Below the pieces are notes generated by a model. It was not told where the DNA came from, did not search any database, and saw nothing but the letters and a program-made list of their open reading frames with translations. Both the position numbers and the translations under genes were made by a program. 64,000 nt of DNA, taken from assembly GCF_020509005.1 (NCBI RefSeq), contig NC_063020.1, forward strand, positions 3,410,001 through 3,474,000, read 5' to 3'. Every line of letters begins with the position of its first letter. Position 1 is the first letter of the stretch. This stretch comes from Fulvia fulva (lineage: Eukaryota; Ascomycota; Dothideomycetes; Mycosphaerellales; Mycosphaerellaceae). This document shows, piece after piece, positions 1-10,688 of the stretch.

Positions 1-442
1 TTTCATCATCGGTGGCCCACAGGGTGACGCCGGTCTGACCGGCCGTAAGATCATCGTCGACACTTACGGTGGCTGGGGAGCTCACGGTGGTGGTGCTTTC
101 TCCGGAAAGGACTACAGCAAGGTCGACCGATCGGCTGCATACCTCGCTCGATGGGTCGCCAAGTCTCTCGTCCACTCCGGTCTCGCACGCCGCGCCCTCG
201 TCCAGCTCTCGTACGCCATTGGTGTTGCCGAGCCACTTTCCCTCTTCGTCGAGTCGTACGGTACCTCCAGCAAGTCCTCTGATGAGCTCGTAGAGATCAT
301 CCGCAAGAACTTCGACCTCCGACCAGGTGTCATCGTCAAGGAGCTCGACCTCGCCACCCCAATCTACCGCCAGACCGCCATGAACGGCCACTTCACCAAC
401 CAGAACTTCGCTTGGGAGAAGCCACGCAAGCTCAACTTTTAG
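1..442 (+). CDS. S-adenosylmethionine synthetase, C-terminal part (5' truncated by window edge)
   Basis: The enzyme makes S-adenosylmethionine from methionine and ATP in the cytosol. The reading frame starts at base 2 and runs without a stop to TAG at 440-442. It encodes the last 146 residues of a MAT/SAM synthetase. The hallmark motif [20 protein letters not shown] is followed by GGGAFSGKD (the glycine-rich phosphate loop), [13 protein letters not shown] and a C-terminal [12 protein letters not shown] block. All of these are highly conserved in eukaryotic MATs. No intron is seen in this part. The N-terminal two thirds lie to the left of the window. The fungal gene is often called SAM2/sasA, but the local name cannot be known. 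Confidence 0.97.
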   Translation, partial: FIIGGPQGDAGLTGRKIIVDTYGGWGAHGGGAFSGKDYSKVDRSAAYLARWVAKSLVHSGLARRALVQLSYAIGVAEPLSLFVESYGTSSKSSDELVEIIRKNFDLRPGVIVKELDLATPIYRQTAMNGHFTNQNFAWEKPRKLNF

Positions 443-1105
443 ATCAGAAGTGTGGGCTGCTTCAACCCTAACTGCTCCGCCTGGTCATCGGCGGAGTAAG
501 CATAGCCGAGTCGAGGTTCCACCCTCGGCTCGCAGCACGGCGTTATATACGGAATGGGAGGGTGTACTAGAATCGACAAAAGTTTTACGGAGAGCGCAAA
601 TGATACCCAGATAAAGCCCTGCTCGCGGCATGATTATTGAAGCGTTATTCAACATAGACCTCGAGCAGGTCGAGTGCCTATTACAACCATGGCATTGGCA
701 AACAATTGGTGGAATCTGACAGTTAGCGTGGCGTTCAGGAGATGTGCTCAACCATCCATCTCAGGAGCGCAGCGGCGAACAATCGCGCTCGATAGAAATG
801 AATGGATCTGATATTTGAAAGACAATACCGCTAAGCATCAGTGCAGCTTTCTTTTGTCATAATACATACTCGTTCGCTCGTGACGGACTATATCTACAGG
901 CCGAAAATGCAAATGCAAATGCATCACAATGCAACGCTCGCCGCTAATCCATTAACAGGAAACAAGTATCGTTACAACCGCACAAGCCCGAACCAAAACC
1001 AGCCCAAGTCTTAGCCCACTTCATGACCCAATTCACTCCCCCGACTCCCTAACCCATCCCAAGAAACTCCGATCCAACCCTCACCTCATCTCACCTCACA
1101 CTCCC
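443..1105. other. Intergenic, SAM synthetase / hydrolase 3' ends
   Basis: This 660-bp stretch lies between two convergent genes, so it should hold both 3' UTRs and terminators. No conserved ORF is visible. A short run of three ATGCAA-type hexamers sits near 906-924, and 1010-1105 is C-rich on the plus strand. Confidence 0.6.
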
Positions 1106-2057
1106 TCACCTCAACCTCTCCACAATCCCACCCCTCAATTCCCCCACAATCTCCCCCGTAACCTCCGCCATGCGCTCCGGCATACTCGCAAACGGCGCAT
1201 GATCACTCGGCAGTTCCTGCACCATCGCGGACGAATTCCCTTCCTGAAGCCGCCGGATGAAGTAGTCCTGTTCCTCGGGGAACATCGCTTGGTCGTGTAG
1301 GCAGCGGATGTAGTAGCACGGGTGGTCTTTCCAGGTTTCGTGTTTGGTCGGGGTTATGAAGGAGGCTGAGGCCTGCGGGACGAGGCGGTCTACGAATTGC
1401 TGGCGTAGGGTGGCGTTGGGGACGCAGTTGAAGAGGGTTGGGCCGGGGTTGGTGACGTGGGAGAGGGGGCCCTGGAGAATTTTGTCAGTATCTAGACCTG
1501 CACTGCAACTATCATGCAGTGGGTGGATTGGGATAACGTACCTCGACCCGTACCCAGCTGGCTCTACCAGCCATCTTCGACGTCACGAGGCTTTGCCCTG
1601 CTTCCGCCACGAAAGCAGAAACGAACACAATTCCCAGAACCTTCCCAATCCTCTGTCCGTCTCCATCCACGCCCTTCTCCGGCAAATCCAGATCCGCCAA
1701 CGCCTCGCAACCCGGGATACCGCCGTAACTATGACACACCAACAGCACGTCCCTCCCAGCTATCAACTCCGTCCGGACCGTCTCGTTGAGAAGTTCAATA
1801 TCTGATTCGAAAGAATTCGGAGGCGGCGATGGGCCTGATGAGGATTGTTGCGGGCAAAGGGTGCGGAAGGAGTCCTTTTGGAGGGCGTGCGTGTAGAGGT
1901 TGTAGTGCCAGGGTGTGTTGAAGGCGCCGTGGGAGAGGATTATGGTTGTTGAGGGGGTGCATGGTGGGGGTGGTGATTTCGTGTTTTTGCTGTGGAGGCG
2001 GAGGCGTGGGAAGCAGGATGTTGGGAGGAGGGATTTGAGGAGTTTGAGGGAGGGCAT
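1106..2057 (-). CDS. Alpha/beta hydrolase (AB hydrolase_6-like), two exons
   Basis: Serine hydrolase of unknown substrate. Exon 1 is 2057-1542 and exon 2 is 1471-1106, joined in phase 0 over a 70-nt intron (donor GTACGT, branch TACTGAC, acceptor CTCCAG). The protein is about 293 residues. The oxyanion-loop motif ILSHGAFNTPWHY comes early. The nucleophile elbow is VCHSYGG (GxSxG-like with Ser in CHSYG), and the likely catalytic His is in LPSDHAPF near the C-terminus. Such proteins resemble salicylate-esterase or EstC-type hydrolases in plants and bacteria. The N-terminal 25 residues are basic and Ser/Pro-rich and could be a targeting peptide. Substrate cannot be inferred from sequence. Confidence 0.88.
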
Positions 2058-3759
2058 TTTTGGGTGTGGTGGATGTGGTTTGGGTGGTGTCTTCGATGTT
2101 GGTTTTGGAGTTGTCTTTGGTTTTGATGAGTGGCGGTGGTTCGTTGGTTTGAAGGCTTTTTGATGGTTTGGCAGGCTTCGGTGAAGTGAGGCAGGATGAT
2201 GCTTGATGATTTGGTCGTAAGTCTTGCCTTGTTGTTTCGCGCGTTGGTATTGGATAGCGATCCTGCTGTGGCTCTCGTATGTTCCTTCGTTCCAGCGAGG
2301 TTCCGCTCAGCTGTGGCTTGCAAGTCGTGAAGTATCTCGCTCCTCGCACCAAGTCTCGTGAAAGAAGAGTGAAGCAGGGCTCGAAACTCAATTCTGCTTG
2401 CTGCACATGCTTCCGTGTGCGATGTTGACTTGAGCTCGTGCTGTTTCTTTCAACGCTTCCTTCGCAATCTTCATATGATCCCCAGCAGGATGGCGCCAGA
2501 TCACAAGGTGCTGTGCCTGGAGCGTTAGCCAATTCCTATAATAGGTGCTGCTTTAGACTTTGGTGGCGTACCTATTTCGCGTGGCTTCACGCTATAGCAG
2601 CACGCAGTAGGGGTAGTCAATGCAGAGTTGCACCCACGTTCTTTGGTGTTGGTCGGCTGTGGCAATGTGCTGATGCTTTGATGTTATGCAGTGCTGAAGA
2701 GTGTGAGAGGCGGCACTTGCACAATCACAAAGACTTAGGCCGGGCAGGAGTCAACTAAACCAAAGACAGTAGTGATGAGAGAGCAAGAGTGAGGCGAGGA
2801 AGTGATGCTCGCCGTAATAGCATGATGATCAGCCTGCCCGACCTACATGTATATATCATAGTTTTCGCCCGCCGCCATTGAACCCTAACCCTTTACGAGC
2901 GTTGCACAGATCTGATCACGTACATATATGAAACTCTCCCAGATTGGAGAGCCGCGGAGTTGGGATGGAAACAAACGCATCACATGAGAGTGGCCTTGGT
3001 GCGGCCTGCGTCAACGTGTCGTTCCTGTACGACGCGATGGCGTCGTCCACTTTGAGAGCCTCCAGGCGGTAACGGCCAGTACATGTATCCTGAGTCCAGC
3101 AGCACTGGAGACCATTCCAAGGACTTGTGGACGGCGCGACGTTCCAGCGAGCGGAAAACAGGAAGGCAAGAGTCTGGGCTTTCCATCGGTATGGTACGCA
3201 TCATTGCACCCGGTTTCAGCTGGCGCTGCTGCAGCACGGCATAGCTCGAAGCATCATGCCGATGACGACTGCATGGCTCCGATAGCAAACACATCAAGAC
3301 TCGGATCTCGCGTGTGAACGAGGCGCGGAAGAGGTGGAGTGGTGCAGACCGAGAGATCTACCGCGATGCTCTGTACAACCGGACAACCTGGCGGGGGATG
3401 CTCGAGCAGGCGTGGACAATGGCTGCTGCACTTCTAGAGCGCGTGCACGAGGCGGCTGGTCGTCCTGAGGTCGGCGTCCAGGTCGGCGGATAAGCATGAT
3501 GACAAGTCTCTGCTATGTGCTGGAGGTGGAAGAGCCGTTCTGCAGAGGAGAGATCTTGTCGCAGAAGAAACGCTCCCAACCGGGTCCATCAAATCTTGCC
3601 GAACATCAACTAATCGCAGCCCGGGATTTGCCGCGGACGGCTCTCTCCCATGAGGAAGGTCACTCGGCGCAGAGACTTGCTCTTCCTACAGCCATCATTC
3701 ACATGCTTTTATCATCATGAGCCACAAGATGCAGCGCACTTCAGTCCATACCTGCGCAC
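2058..3759. other. Intergenic region, hydrolase and Zn2Cys6 gene promoters
   Basis: This 1.7-kb divergent intergenic region separates the hydrolase (minus) from the Zn2Cys6 regulator (plus). ORFs here are short, overlapping on both strands and without recognisable motifs, so I do not call genes. A telomere-like stretch (AACCCTAACCCT) sits at 2880-2892. Confidence 0.55.
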
Positions 3760-5942
3760 ATGCCGCGCACACGAGCGCAGAAGGCCTCTGTGTCACGACG
3801 GCCCACCATGCCGACAACTTCCGCATCTGGATCGGGACCCAGCCGCATGAGATCGCTGGGCGGTTGTTCGACGTGTCGCAAACGCCACGTGAAGTGCGAT
3901 GAGGGACGGCCTACATGTGCTATATGCAAGCACTTGGGCCTTGCATGTGGTGGCTACAAGGCAAAGATCCTGTTCGATCTGGACGATGAAGTGGACCCAG
4001 AGGCCATGTCTCGGCGACCTTTATACACTGACGCGGAACAGCTCTCACTGAGCAGGCAATTGGCGCAGAGCGCACCGCAGAGAACTCTCAACCGCCTTCT
4101 GTTGGATCTGGATGACAAGTCTTCCGAAGATGTCGTTGTTGATATCCTCCCTCTCGACTTGCAGTATGGACCCTTCGGCGTGTTCGGATCAAGCACTGTA
4201 GCCGGACAGGAGATCTCAGTCCACACAATATCGACCGACGCAGACTCTAGCCCTCTTGAGCCAGTGGAAGATTTCTGTACTGCAGCAATACGTGACGAGC
4301 ATTCGCCTCTTATGTCGAATGAGGCGCTCGATGCTCTCTTCCCGCATTTATTCTCCGGCCTTCAGACGGGACACGATGCAGGCATGCTCAACATTGACAG
4401 CCCAGTCTTCGATGCGAGTTTCTTTGAGATGTCCACAGATGTCACGACCGGTTGTGACAGCCAGCTTGTGCAGTTCGAGGCGCCTCCGGATTGGCTCTCG
4501 CCCAGGTTGACAGCTGCGCCTGCACCGCCACTGTCCCTTCCACAGGACGCTCTGTTCCTACTATCCAACTACAAAGACACTGTCATAACCAACTATTTGT
4601 CACCACTGATACGGGCGAAAACGTTATGGCATGTGCTCCACGTTCCAACGTCTCTAGCGACCCTTGGCTCCATCACGATGGGAGATGACCCAAGGCATGC
4701 AAGTTTGGCAATATTCTATGCAATGCTCTCCATCTCAGCCTTCTGTCTGCGTGGAGAGTCATTGGGAAACGCGGGAAGCTTCTGGAGCAGCAAGGGTATG
4801 GACTTCAAGGCTAAGGCCCAGCGCCATCTCGCACAGATGCTGCGCGATCTGTGTGAGGGACCGAAGCGGTCCAAATATAAGCAAGTGCTAATGGCATTCC
4901 TGACCATGGCCACTGCTACTGTAAGTGAACATCTGCTGTTCTGATACCACACGTGCTGATCGCACAAGCTCTTTGCCGGAGATGCAGAGCACGCTCCACT
5001 GTACCTGTACGACACCGATCGTTTCATTCGATTGAAGGGACCTTCCAAGCCCAAGTCTCGCAAGGTCCGACTACTCCATCATCAGTATGGCTTCCTTCGA
5101 CTTTTGTACGAGAGCACTCAGCTCGCAGATTCGTCTTCGCGCACGAGCACAGGCACGTGGCGTTGCACGATGGCCTTTGCAGATGAGATGTCAGCCCGAA
5201 GAGATCGGTCGTTCCGTCTTGCTCGCTGGAACAAGGAGCTTGGCCAGAAGATGCTCGAGATCAAGGATCGCGAACGCGGCGAGAACGATCTATTACTGCA
5301 GGACCCCGGTCGTTGGGATGCAACAATGTATCCGGAGATGTTCGGTGTACCAGAGTCTCTCTTGGCTCTACTCTCGCAGACCATACGCCTGGCCAATGAA
5401 AGAGACGTCGCGAAGAAAAATCCTGGAGACGACTCACTCAGTTGGCAAGAATTCTCTAGTCGCGCACAATCACTGGAGAAATGCATCTCGAGCTGGCAGG
5501 TTGAGCATACACTCCCGGTGGAATGTAAGGACGAGGCCTATCAAGCGGTGACTTACAGTACATGCTGACCAGCCTCCACAACGGTCTACGAGTGTACTTT
5601 TATCGTCGGCTATACGATGTTGATCCTATCATCCTCCAACAACAAGTGCAGAAGATCCGACAGTCATTGGAATATTGCAAGACCCATTACCCTGCGCGAT
5701 TTCGTTACACAGCTGGTTTCCTGTGGCCAGCATTCATCGGCGCATGTGAGGCGCTTCATCCCGAGGACCAAGCCTTCTTCAGGGAGTGGTTTGACCAATT
5801 CCGAGACTGCGGCTTCCATACCGCGCAAGCTGCACTTTCAATTGCAGAGCACACGTGGAAGCATAGGGCGGAGCAACACGATACAAGCTACAGTTGGTGT
5901 GACTATCTACAAAGTCACCATATGCATCTCATGTTCCTCTAA
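3760..5942 (+). CDS. Zn2Cys6 fungal-type transcription factor
   Basis: Probable nuclear DNA-binding regulator. A canonical binuclear zinc cluster lies at residues 36-63 (C36-x2-C39-x6-C46-x6-C53-x2-C56-x6-C63). Exon 1 is 3760-4920, ending at a GTAAGT donor; exon 2 starts at 4969 after an acceptor at GCACAAG. A third coding block at about 5571-5942 carries the motif SLHNGLRVYFYRRLYDVDP, typical of the middle/C-terminal domain of DUF3468-type Zn2Cys6 factors, and ends in a W-rich tail typical of that family. The exon 2/3 junction is unclear: exon 2 has a good GTAAGG donor at 5525, but joining it to the nearest AG at 5572 puts the third block out of frame. The gene is convergent with an FMN dehydrogenase, with the two stop codons 1 bp apart. 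A role regulating that neighbour is possible but unproven. Confidence 0.85.
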
Positions 5943-5943
5943 T

Positions 5944-7264
5944 CTACAGCTTCGCAAGAGTCTTCTCCGAGTCAAAGATCGACAAGTGGTCCTTGCTTAT
6001 ATCACTGATGCTTCTGCATCCGGTCAACATCATGGTCCTCTTGAACTCATCAAGCAAAATCTTGATCGCGAGATCAGCTCCAGCCTCTCCTTTGTAGGCG
6101 AGCCCCCAGACCGCTATCCTGCCGACGAAACAGAAGTCAGCACCGAGAGCCAGGGCCTTGAAGATGTCTGAACCACGCCTAATGCCGCCATCAAGCGCAA
6201 CCTTTATCCGGCCTTTGGCAACCGGTGCACATTCCCGGAGAGCATCTAACGTCGCTGGAACACCGTCAAGCTGCCGGCCACCTATGATAAGATACTATCG
6301 TCAGTCATGGCCAGAAGAAGGTACATCAGTGGTCGGGACTCACCATGATTGGATATCAGCACTCCGTCTATCCCGTGGTCAATCGCAAGCTGGATGTCTT
6401 TAGGAGAGTAGACTGGACAACGGTTAGTGAGATGAGAGAGTCGCCGCTACGCACTTCCTTTAAGCCAGATCTCAAGCTTTGTATGCTGCCGTAACCACGG
6501 TATGAGCTCATCCCACTCGGCGCTTGGATCTACAAGAGTTAGCTCGACCGGTACAGACAGTAATGATATCCTCGAGATCTTACCATAATCTAGGTCATCA
6601 GTGCTGACCGTCTCGTCGCTGACGAAAGCCAGGTTTGGGAACGACAGATGTTGCGGGAACGCAAACTCATTGCGGCACTCGTTCACTCGATTCCCAAGGA
6701 TCGGAAGATCAACACTCACGAAAAGTGCCTTGTATCCGGCGTCTGCAGATCTACGTCAGCCACGAGGAGTCTGCGCTCAGATATTGCGATGGCCTCACGT
6801 TCTGCTCGCCTGATCATCTGGAGCGTCACATCCTTGTCCTTGAGCAACGTCACTTGCATCGCATAAGCATTCCCCCTCCCAGCCGCAATAACATCCTCCA
6901 GCCTCGTATTGGACCAGGATGACAGTATCATCGGAATCCCATTCTTCGCCGCTGCCCGGGATGTGGCCAACTCCGCGTCCTTGTGTGATAGTCCGTGCGC
7001 TGCGGAAGGTGACCAGCCAAGAGGAAATGCAGCCTTGCAGCCCAGAATCGATGTCGAGGTGTCCACATCTGCTACGTTCCGGAGGACTCTGGGCCGGAGC
7101 TTGTACCGTCGAAAGGCCTCTTGGTTATCGTGCAGGGTCTCCATGTCGCCGGCTCCGGAGTTTATGTATTCCTCGATGGGCTTGGGGACGCGTTTTGCGG
7201 CTTCGGCTGCGAGGTCTGAGATTGTGAAGACGCGGTCGTCGAAGCGGGATCGTTTTGTGGCCAT
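5944..7264 (-). CDS. FMN-dependent alpha-hydroxy-acid dehydrogenase/oxidase, five exons
   Basis: Oxidises an L-2-hydroxy acid (lactate/glycolate type) using FMN. Exons on the minus strand: 7264-6799, 6742-6584, 6529-6455, 6412-6344, 6281-5944; all junctions are in frame and give about 368 residues. The active-site signature SNHGGRQ is created exactly by the last splice. Other family marks are GYKALFVSVDLPILG, LKGIYSPKDIQLA and GGIRRGSDIFKALALGAD (phosphate-binding region). No cytochrome b5 domain is seen, so it is not a flavocytochrome b2. An upstream in-frame ATG at 7369 would add 35 Arg/Ser-rich residues resembling a mitochondrial presequence; I use the inner ATG. Physiological substrate unknown. 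Confidence 0.92.
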
Positions 7265-7369
7265 GGTGTGCCGTGCGCTGAAGGATCTCGAGGCAAGAGC
7301 AACTCTAAAGTGCTGCGGTAATGTACGACGGAATGCCTCACAAATTGCTGATTGCGAGAGTATATCCAC

Positions 7370-7770
7370 GGCTTCTTGAAGCGGACTTCAGCTCTGCCTG
7401 GTCGTTCACGTGCATCGTGGTCTGGGAGGAGCACGACAATGCATGACTGCGACTTAGCCTCATCAGGCAATATGCTGAATTCGCTAAGGCATGTGTTCCC
7501 AGTCACGTGCCATCCCGTGTTGGCCTATCATGGCCATTGAGCTCTAGCTGCATAAGCTTTCTCTCTGTAACCTGCTATACCAAGAAGCGTCCGTCTACAT
7601 ATGTGCCATGCTCAGCTCTTCTCGTCAGGCATTGACAAATAGATCCAAGCTGACTTGAAGAGTAAACGAGCACAAGACACCGTCTACCCTCGTCCATGAC
7701 TGTCTGGCACTCTCACCGAGCCCACTGTTTCGACCCATCCACTACACAGCCCACAGTCTCCTAAAGTACC
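7370..7770. promoter_or_regulatory. Divergent promoter region, FMN dehydrogenase / amine oxidase pseudogene
   Basis: About 400 bp between two divergent start codons. No coding potential beyond shadows. No clear TATA box; no specific operator is recognisable. Confidence 0.4.
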
Positions 7771-9702
7771 ATGACCTCCAACATCATAACAATCGACACC
7801 GCCCTCTCGGCAACCTCCTACCACGCCGCTGCCGCCGCTGCCTCAAGCGCCTCAGAACTCGTCCACATCTCCGGCCAGCCCGGCACAAACATCAACGGCG
7901 AGGTTCCAGACGACTACATATCCCAAATCGAGCTAGCCTTGCTGAACTTGCGCAAGGTCATCCTGATTTCGGGCTGCAAGGTCGAAGTTATCTTGTCGTT
8001 GAGGTTCTATATCGTTGGCTTCTGGTCCCGCTAGGAGGTTGCATACGAGGCATGTTCAGAAGTTTTTAGGAGGACATCGCCCGGCTTGTACGTTGGTTCC
8101 TGTGGCGATTTTGGCGGGGGAGAAGTGGCTGTTTGAGATTGAGGCTGTTGTGGCGAAGAGGGCTGCGGTGTTGAAGCCGGTCAATGCTTTGTCAGTGGTC
8201 AGGCCGGAGGAGGCGTATGATGTGGTGATTGTGGGCGCGGGCTTAGCAGGGCTGACAGCCGCTACGAAAGTCATCAAAGCCGGGCTCTCCTGCATCGTCC
8301 TCGAGGCGAGGAACCGCGTCGGTGGTTGAACCTGGAGCACAGCAGTCTCAGGCGGCGATGCCATTACGGATCTCGGCGCGGCTTGGATCAATGATACTAA
8401 TCAAAGCCATATGATTTCCCTCGCTCGCAAATTCGGTCTCGAGCTAATCGAACAAAATACCAACGGCAAATGTGTTTCAATCGACGAGACTGGCCAGCGG
8501 AAGGAGTTTCCGTACGGAGAGCTGCCACCTTTTGCCTAAGCTGCCAGGGCGGATGTGGCTTTCATTCGCGATAATGCTGAAGCGGATTGTCAGCGTGTTG
8601 ATTGTGCTTATCCTGAGGATGCGGAGCTTGATTCCATGACGTTTAAGGCCTATCTGGAGCGGAATAAGGCTACGCCGGAGGCGATGGAGACGGCGTCGGT
8701 TTGGACGAGAGCTATGCTGCGGCATGAGCCGGAGGATGTATCGGCGCTGTTCTTTTTGAATTATTGCAAGTCTGGTGGTGGGTTGTGCAGATGCGGTCTG
8801 ATAGGAAGGGTGGTGAGTATGCCCCTCGTTGGGCGTATAATTCTCGATGCTGACTGCGTTCCATTCGTAGGTGGCCAACACGTACGCGTGCGCTCAGGCA
8901 CGCAGTCCTTCGCACACGGACTGGCCAATTCTTTGCCCGCTGGCACAATTCGACTATCCCACGCCATGATCTCCATCGAGCAGCGCAGCAAACAGGAAGT
9001 CCTCGTCAGCACCGCCACCAAGACCTTCAAAGCAAGAAAAGTCATCACAAGCGTCCCTCCACCCGTCCTCAGGAACATCACCTTCCAACCACCACTCCCA
9101 CTAGCAAAGCAGCTTCTCCTCGACTCCTACAACTACGGTTTCTACCAGAAAGTCATGGTCGTCTTCAAATCGCCCTTCTGGGTCGAGAAAGGATTCTGTG
9201 GTTTGACGCAATCGTTTAGAGGTCCTGCTGCGGTTGTGAGGGATACTAGTAGTCCGGTAGATAAGAAGTGGATTCTGACGTGCTTCATGGCTGGAAAGTA
9301 TGCGCTCGAGTGGTCGAAGAAGGAGAAGGAGGAGAGAGAGGCTGCTTTGCTGGATCGGATTGTTGCGTTTTACGATTCCCCACACGCTAGGACGGAGCTG
9401 GTTGAGTTTGTTACGCTGCCTTGGAGCGATGAGGAGTTCTCGGGGTTTGGATGTCCTAGTCCGTCGTTGCCGCCGGGCGTGTTGTCGACGGTTGGTCATG
9501 CGATTCGAGAGCCGTTCCAGGACGTCCATTTTGTTGGGACGGAGACTGCCGGTATGTGCTCTGCTCTTTGTTCGATGCTCGGGGACACTGCTGACTTCTT
9601 TGTAGAAGAGTGGAAAGGCTATATGGAAGGTGCTGTTCGTAGCGGTGAGCGTGGCGCGGGAGAAGTCATCACTGGCTTGAGCAAGATCGTCTCCAGGCTT
9701 TA
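7771..9702 (+). pseudogene. RidA-domain / flavin amine oxidase fusion, degraded
   Basis: Remnant of a flavin-containing monoamine oxidase with an N-terminal RidA/YjgF-like domain, a fusion I recall from filamentous fungi. The N-terminus (HISGQPGTN...LNLRKVILISGCKVE) is RidA-like. The FAD motif [17 protein letters not shown] and the motif [10 protein letters not shown] follow near 8218-8326. The C-terminus has HFVGTETAG and EEWKGYMEGAVRSGERGA. Breaks: a 1-nt frameshift near 8010-8025 (stop TAG at 8032), in-frame TGA at 8327-8329 exactly where the conserved Arg of GGRTWS should be, in-frame TAA at 8537, and another 1-nt frameshift near 8785 where the frame must change to read VQMRSDRKG. Two intron-like segments (about 8814-8869 and 9552-9605) still have GTGAGT/GTATGT donors and AG acceptors. 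The 3' half (8555-9702) remains open. Four independent lesions make a functional protein very unlikely. Confidence 0.88.
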
Positions 9703-9810
9703 GATGGTTGACGTTGGCCATTGCGTGTGTCAATGCAGATGCGGCTGCGGACCCTTGCCGACATCGTCCTAGAAGTGATATTTATTCTCAGATAGGCACT
9801 CGATGTTGCT

Positions 9811-10311
9811 TCAAATCAGGCCTCCATGGCCAGGAACTCTCATCGTCGACATATGCCAGCACCGCCACTTGACCTCACCACTATCCTGCCTCTGTCGCCG
9901 CCATCTGAAAAGATTATATCCGCGCAGGACCACTGATTGGTGAGAAGCATTGAGATCATGTATGTCGACTTGCATATGAACGTTCGCGGTGCCATTCTGG
10001 AAGTCAATATCGGATGAAGTGCTCAAAACTTCGATGCGATAGGCAGGGCTGGCTTCGGCCCATTGCCTATATGTCTTCATGCTCTCGTCGAGAGTAAGCT
10101 CACTTCTTTGATTGTGTGTTACGGACCAGGTAGGCGTGAGGTGGGCAAGCACTTCTTGTGACTGTTCTGTCGAATATGTCCAGTCCCGATTGTTTACAAC
10201 GGCTATGCCGGCTCGATTGATACGCTCCAGCTCGAGACCCAAGTCCTTAGAATGTTGACTTCGTTTCTCTTGCTCGGGTTGGGAGCCAAAGAGTCTATTG
10301 ACGTTGCTCAT
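9811..10311 (-). CDS. Small hypothetical protein, possibly NTF2/SnoaL-like
   Basis: A single-exon ORF of 166 residues. The order of elements (an NNRDW-type loop, a long helix with LTLDESMKTYRQWAE, then alternating strands such as GTANVHMQVDIHD, SVVLRGYNLFRWRRQ and VKWRCWHMSTMRVPG) suggests an NTF2/SnoaL-like alpha+beta cone fold. This is inference from pattern only. No signal peptide or membrane segment. It lies between the amine oxidase pseudogene and the SLATT gene on the same strand as the latter. Function unknown; could be a small-molecule enzyme or a binding protein. Confidence 0.6.
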   Translation of the reverse strand: MSNVNRLFGSQPEQEKRSQHSKDLGLELERINRAGIAVVNNRDWTYSTEQSQEVLAHLTPTWSVTHNQRSELTLDESMKTYRQWAEASPAYRIEVLSTSSDIDFQNGTANVHMQVDIHDLNASHQSVVLRGYNLFRWRRQRQDSGEVKWRCWHMSTMRVPGHGGLI

Positions 10312-10688
10312 GACAGCGTTGATGCATTGAAGGCATCGGGATGGTCGACGCCAATGGAACTTATATCGAGTCGCTGTACCGACATGTGTCGTCGGCCGAT
10401 AAGTCAGAGATGACTACCAATTGTTACACGGGTAGTGAGGACCCACACTCGTGCGGGAGGTGCGCACCAGCTGAGGTTGACGGCACCCGGACTGACGCTG
10501 TTGACGCGAACTCCGGTACGGACCTTACAGCTACAGGCTGAATATCAGCTTGGCCTCAGCTAGCGGCAAAGTCAGCCTCACTACGTCGGAACGACGTCTC
10601 GCACAACATGTTCCTGTGAGGTTCCTGCAACGTACGCAACGTCAGCTCACATGCCACTGGAAAAGCAGACAAGAGAAGCGTGAAGTTA
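10312..10688. other. Intergenic
   Basis: A 377-bp gap between the NTF2-like ORF start and the SLATT gene stop. No ORF with recognisable motifs; presumably promoter of the former and 3' UTR of the latter. Confidence 0.5.

Noticed and set aside
1795..2532. 245-codon minus-strand ORF
   Set aside because: Shadow of the hydrolase exon and its upstream region in another frame; proline/threonine-rich with no domain.
2980..3580. Overlapping minus-strand ORFs of 67-105 codons
   Set aside because: Arg/Ser/Pro-rich, overlapping in different frames, no motif; looks like chance open frames in GC-rich promoter DNA.
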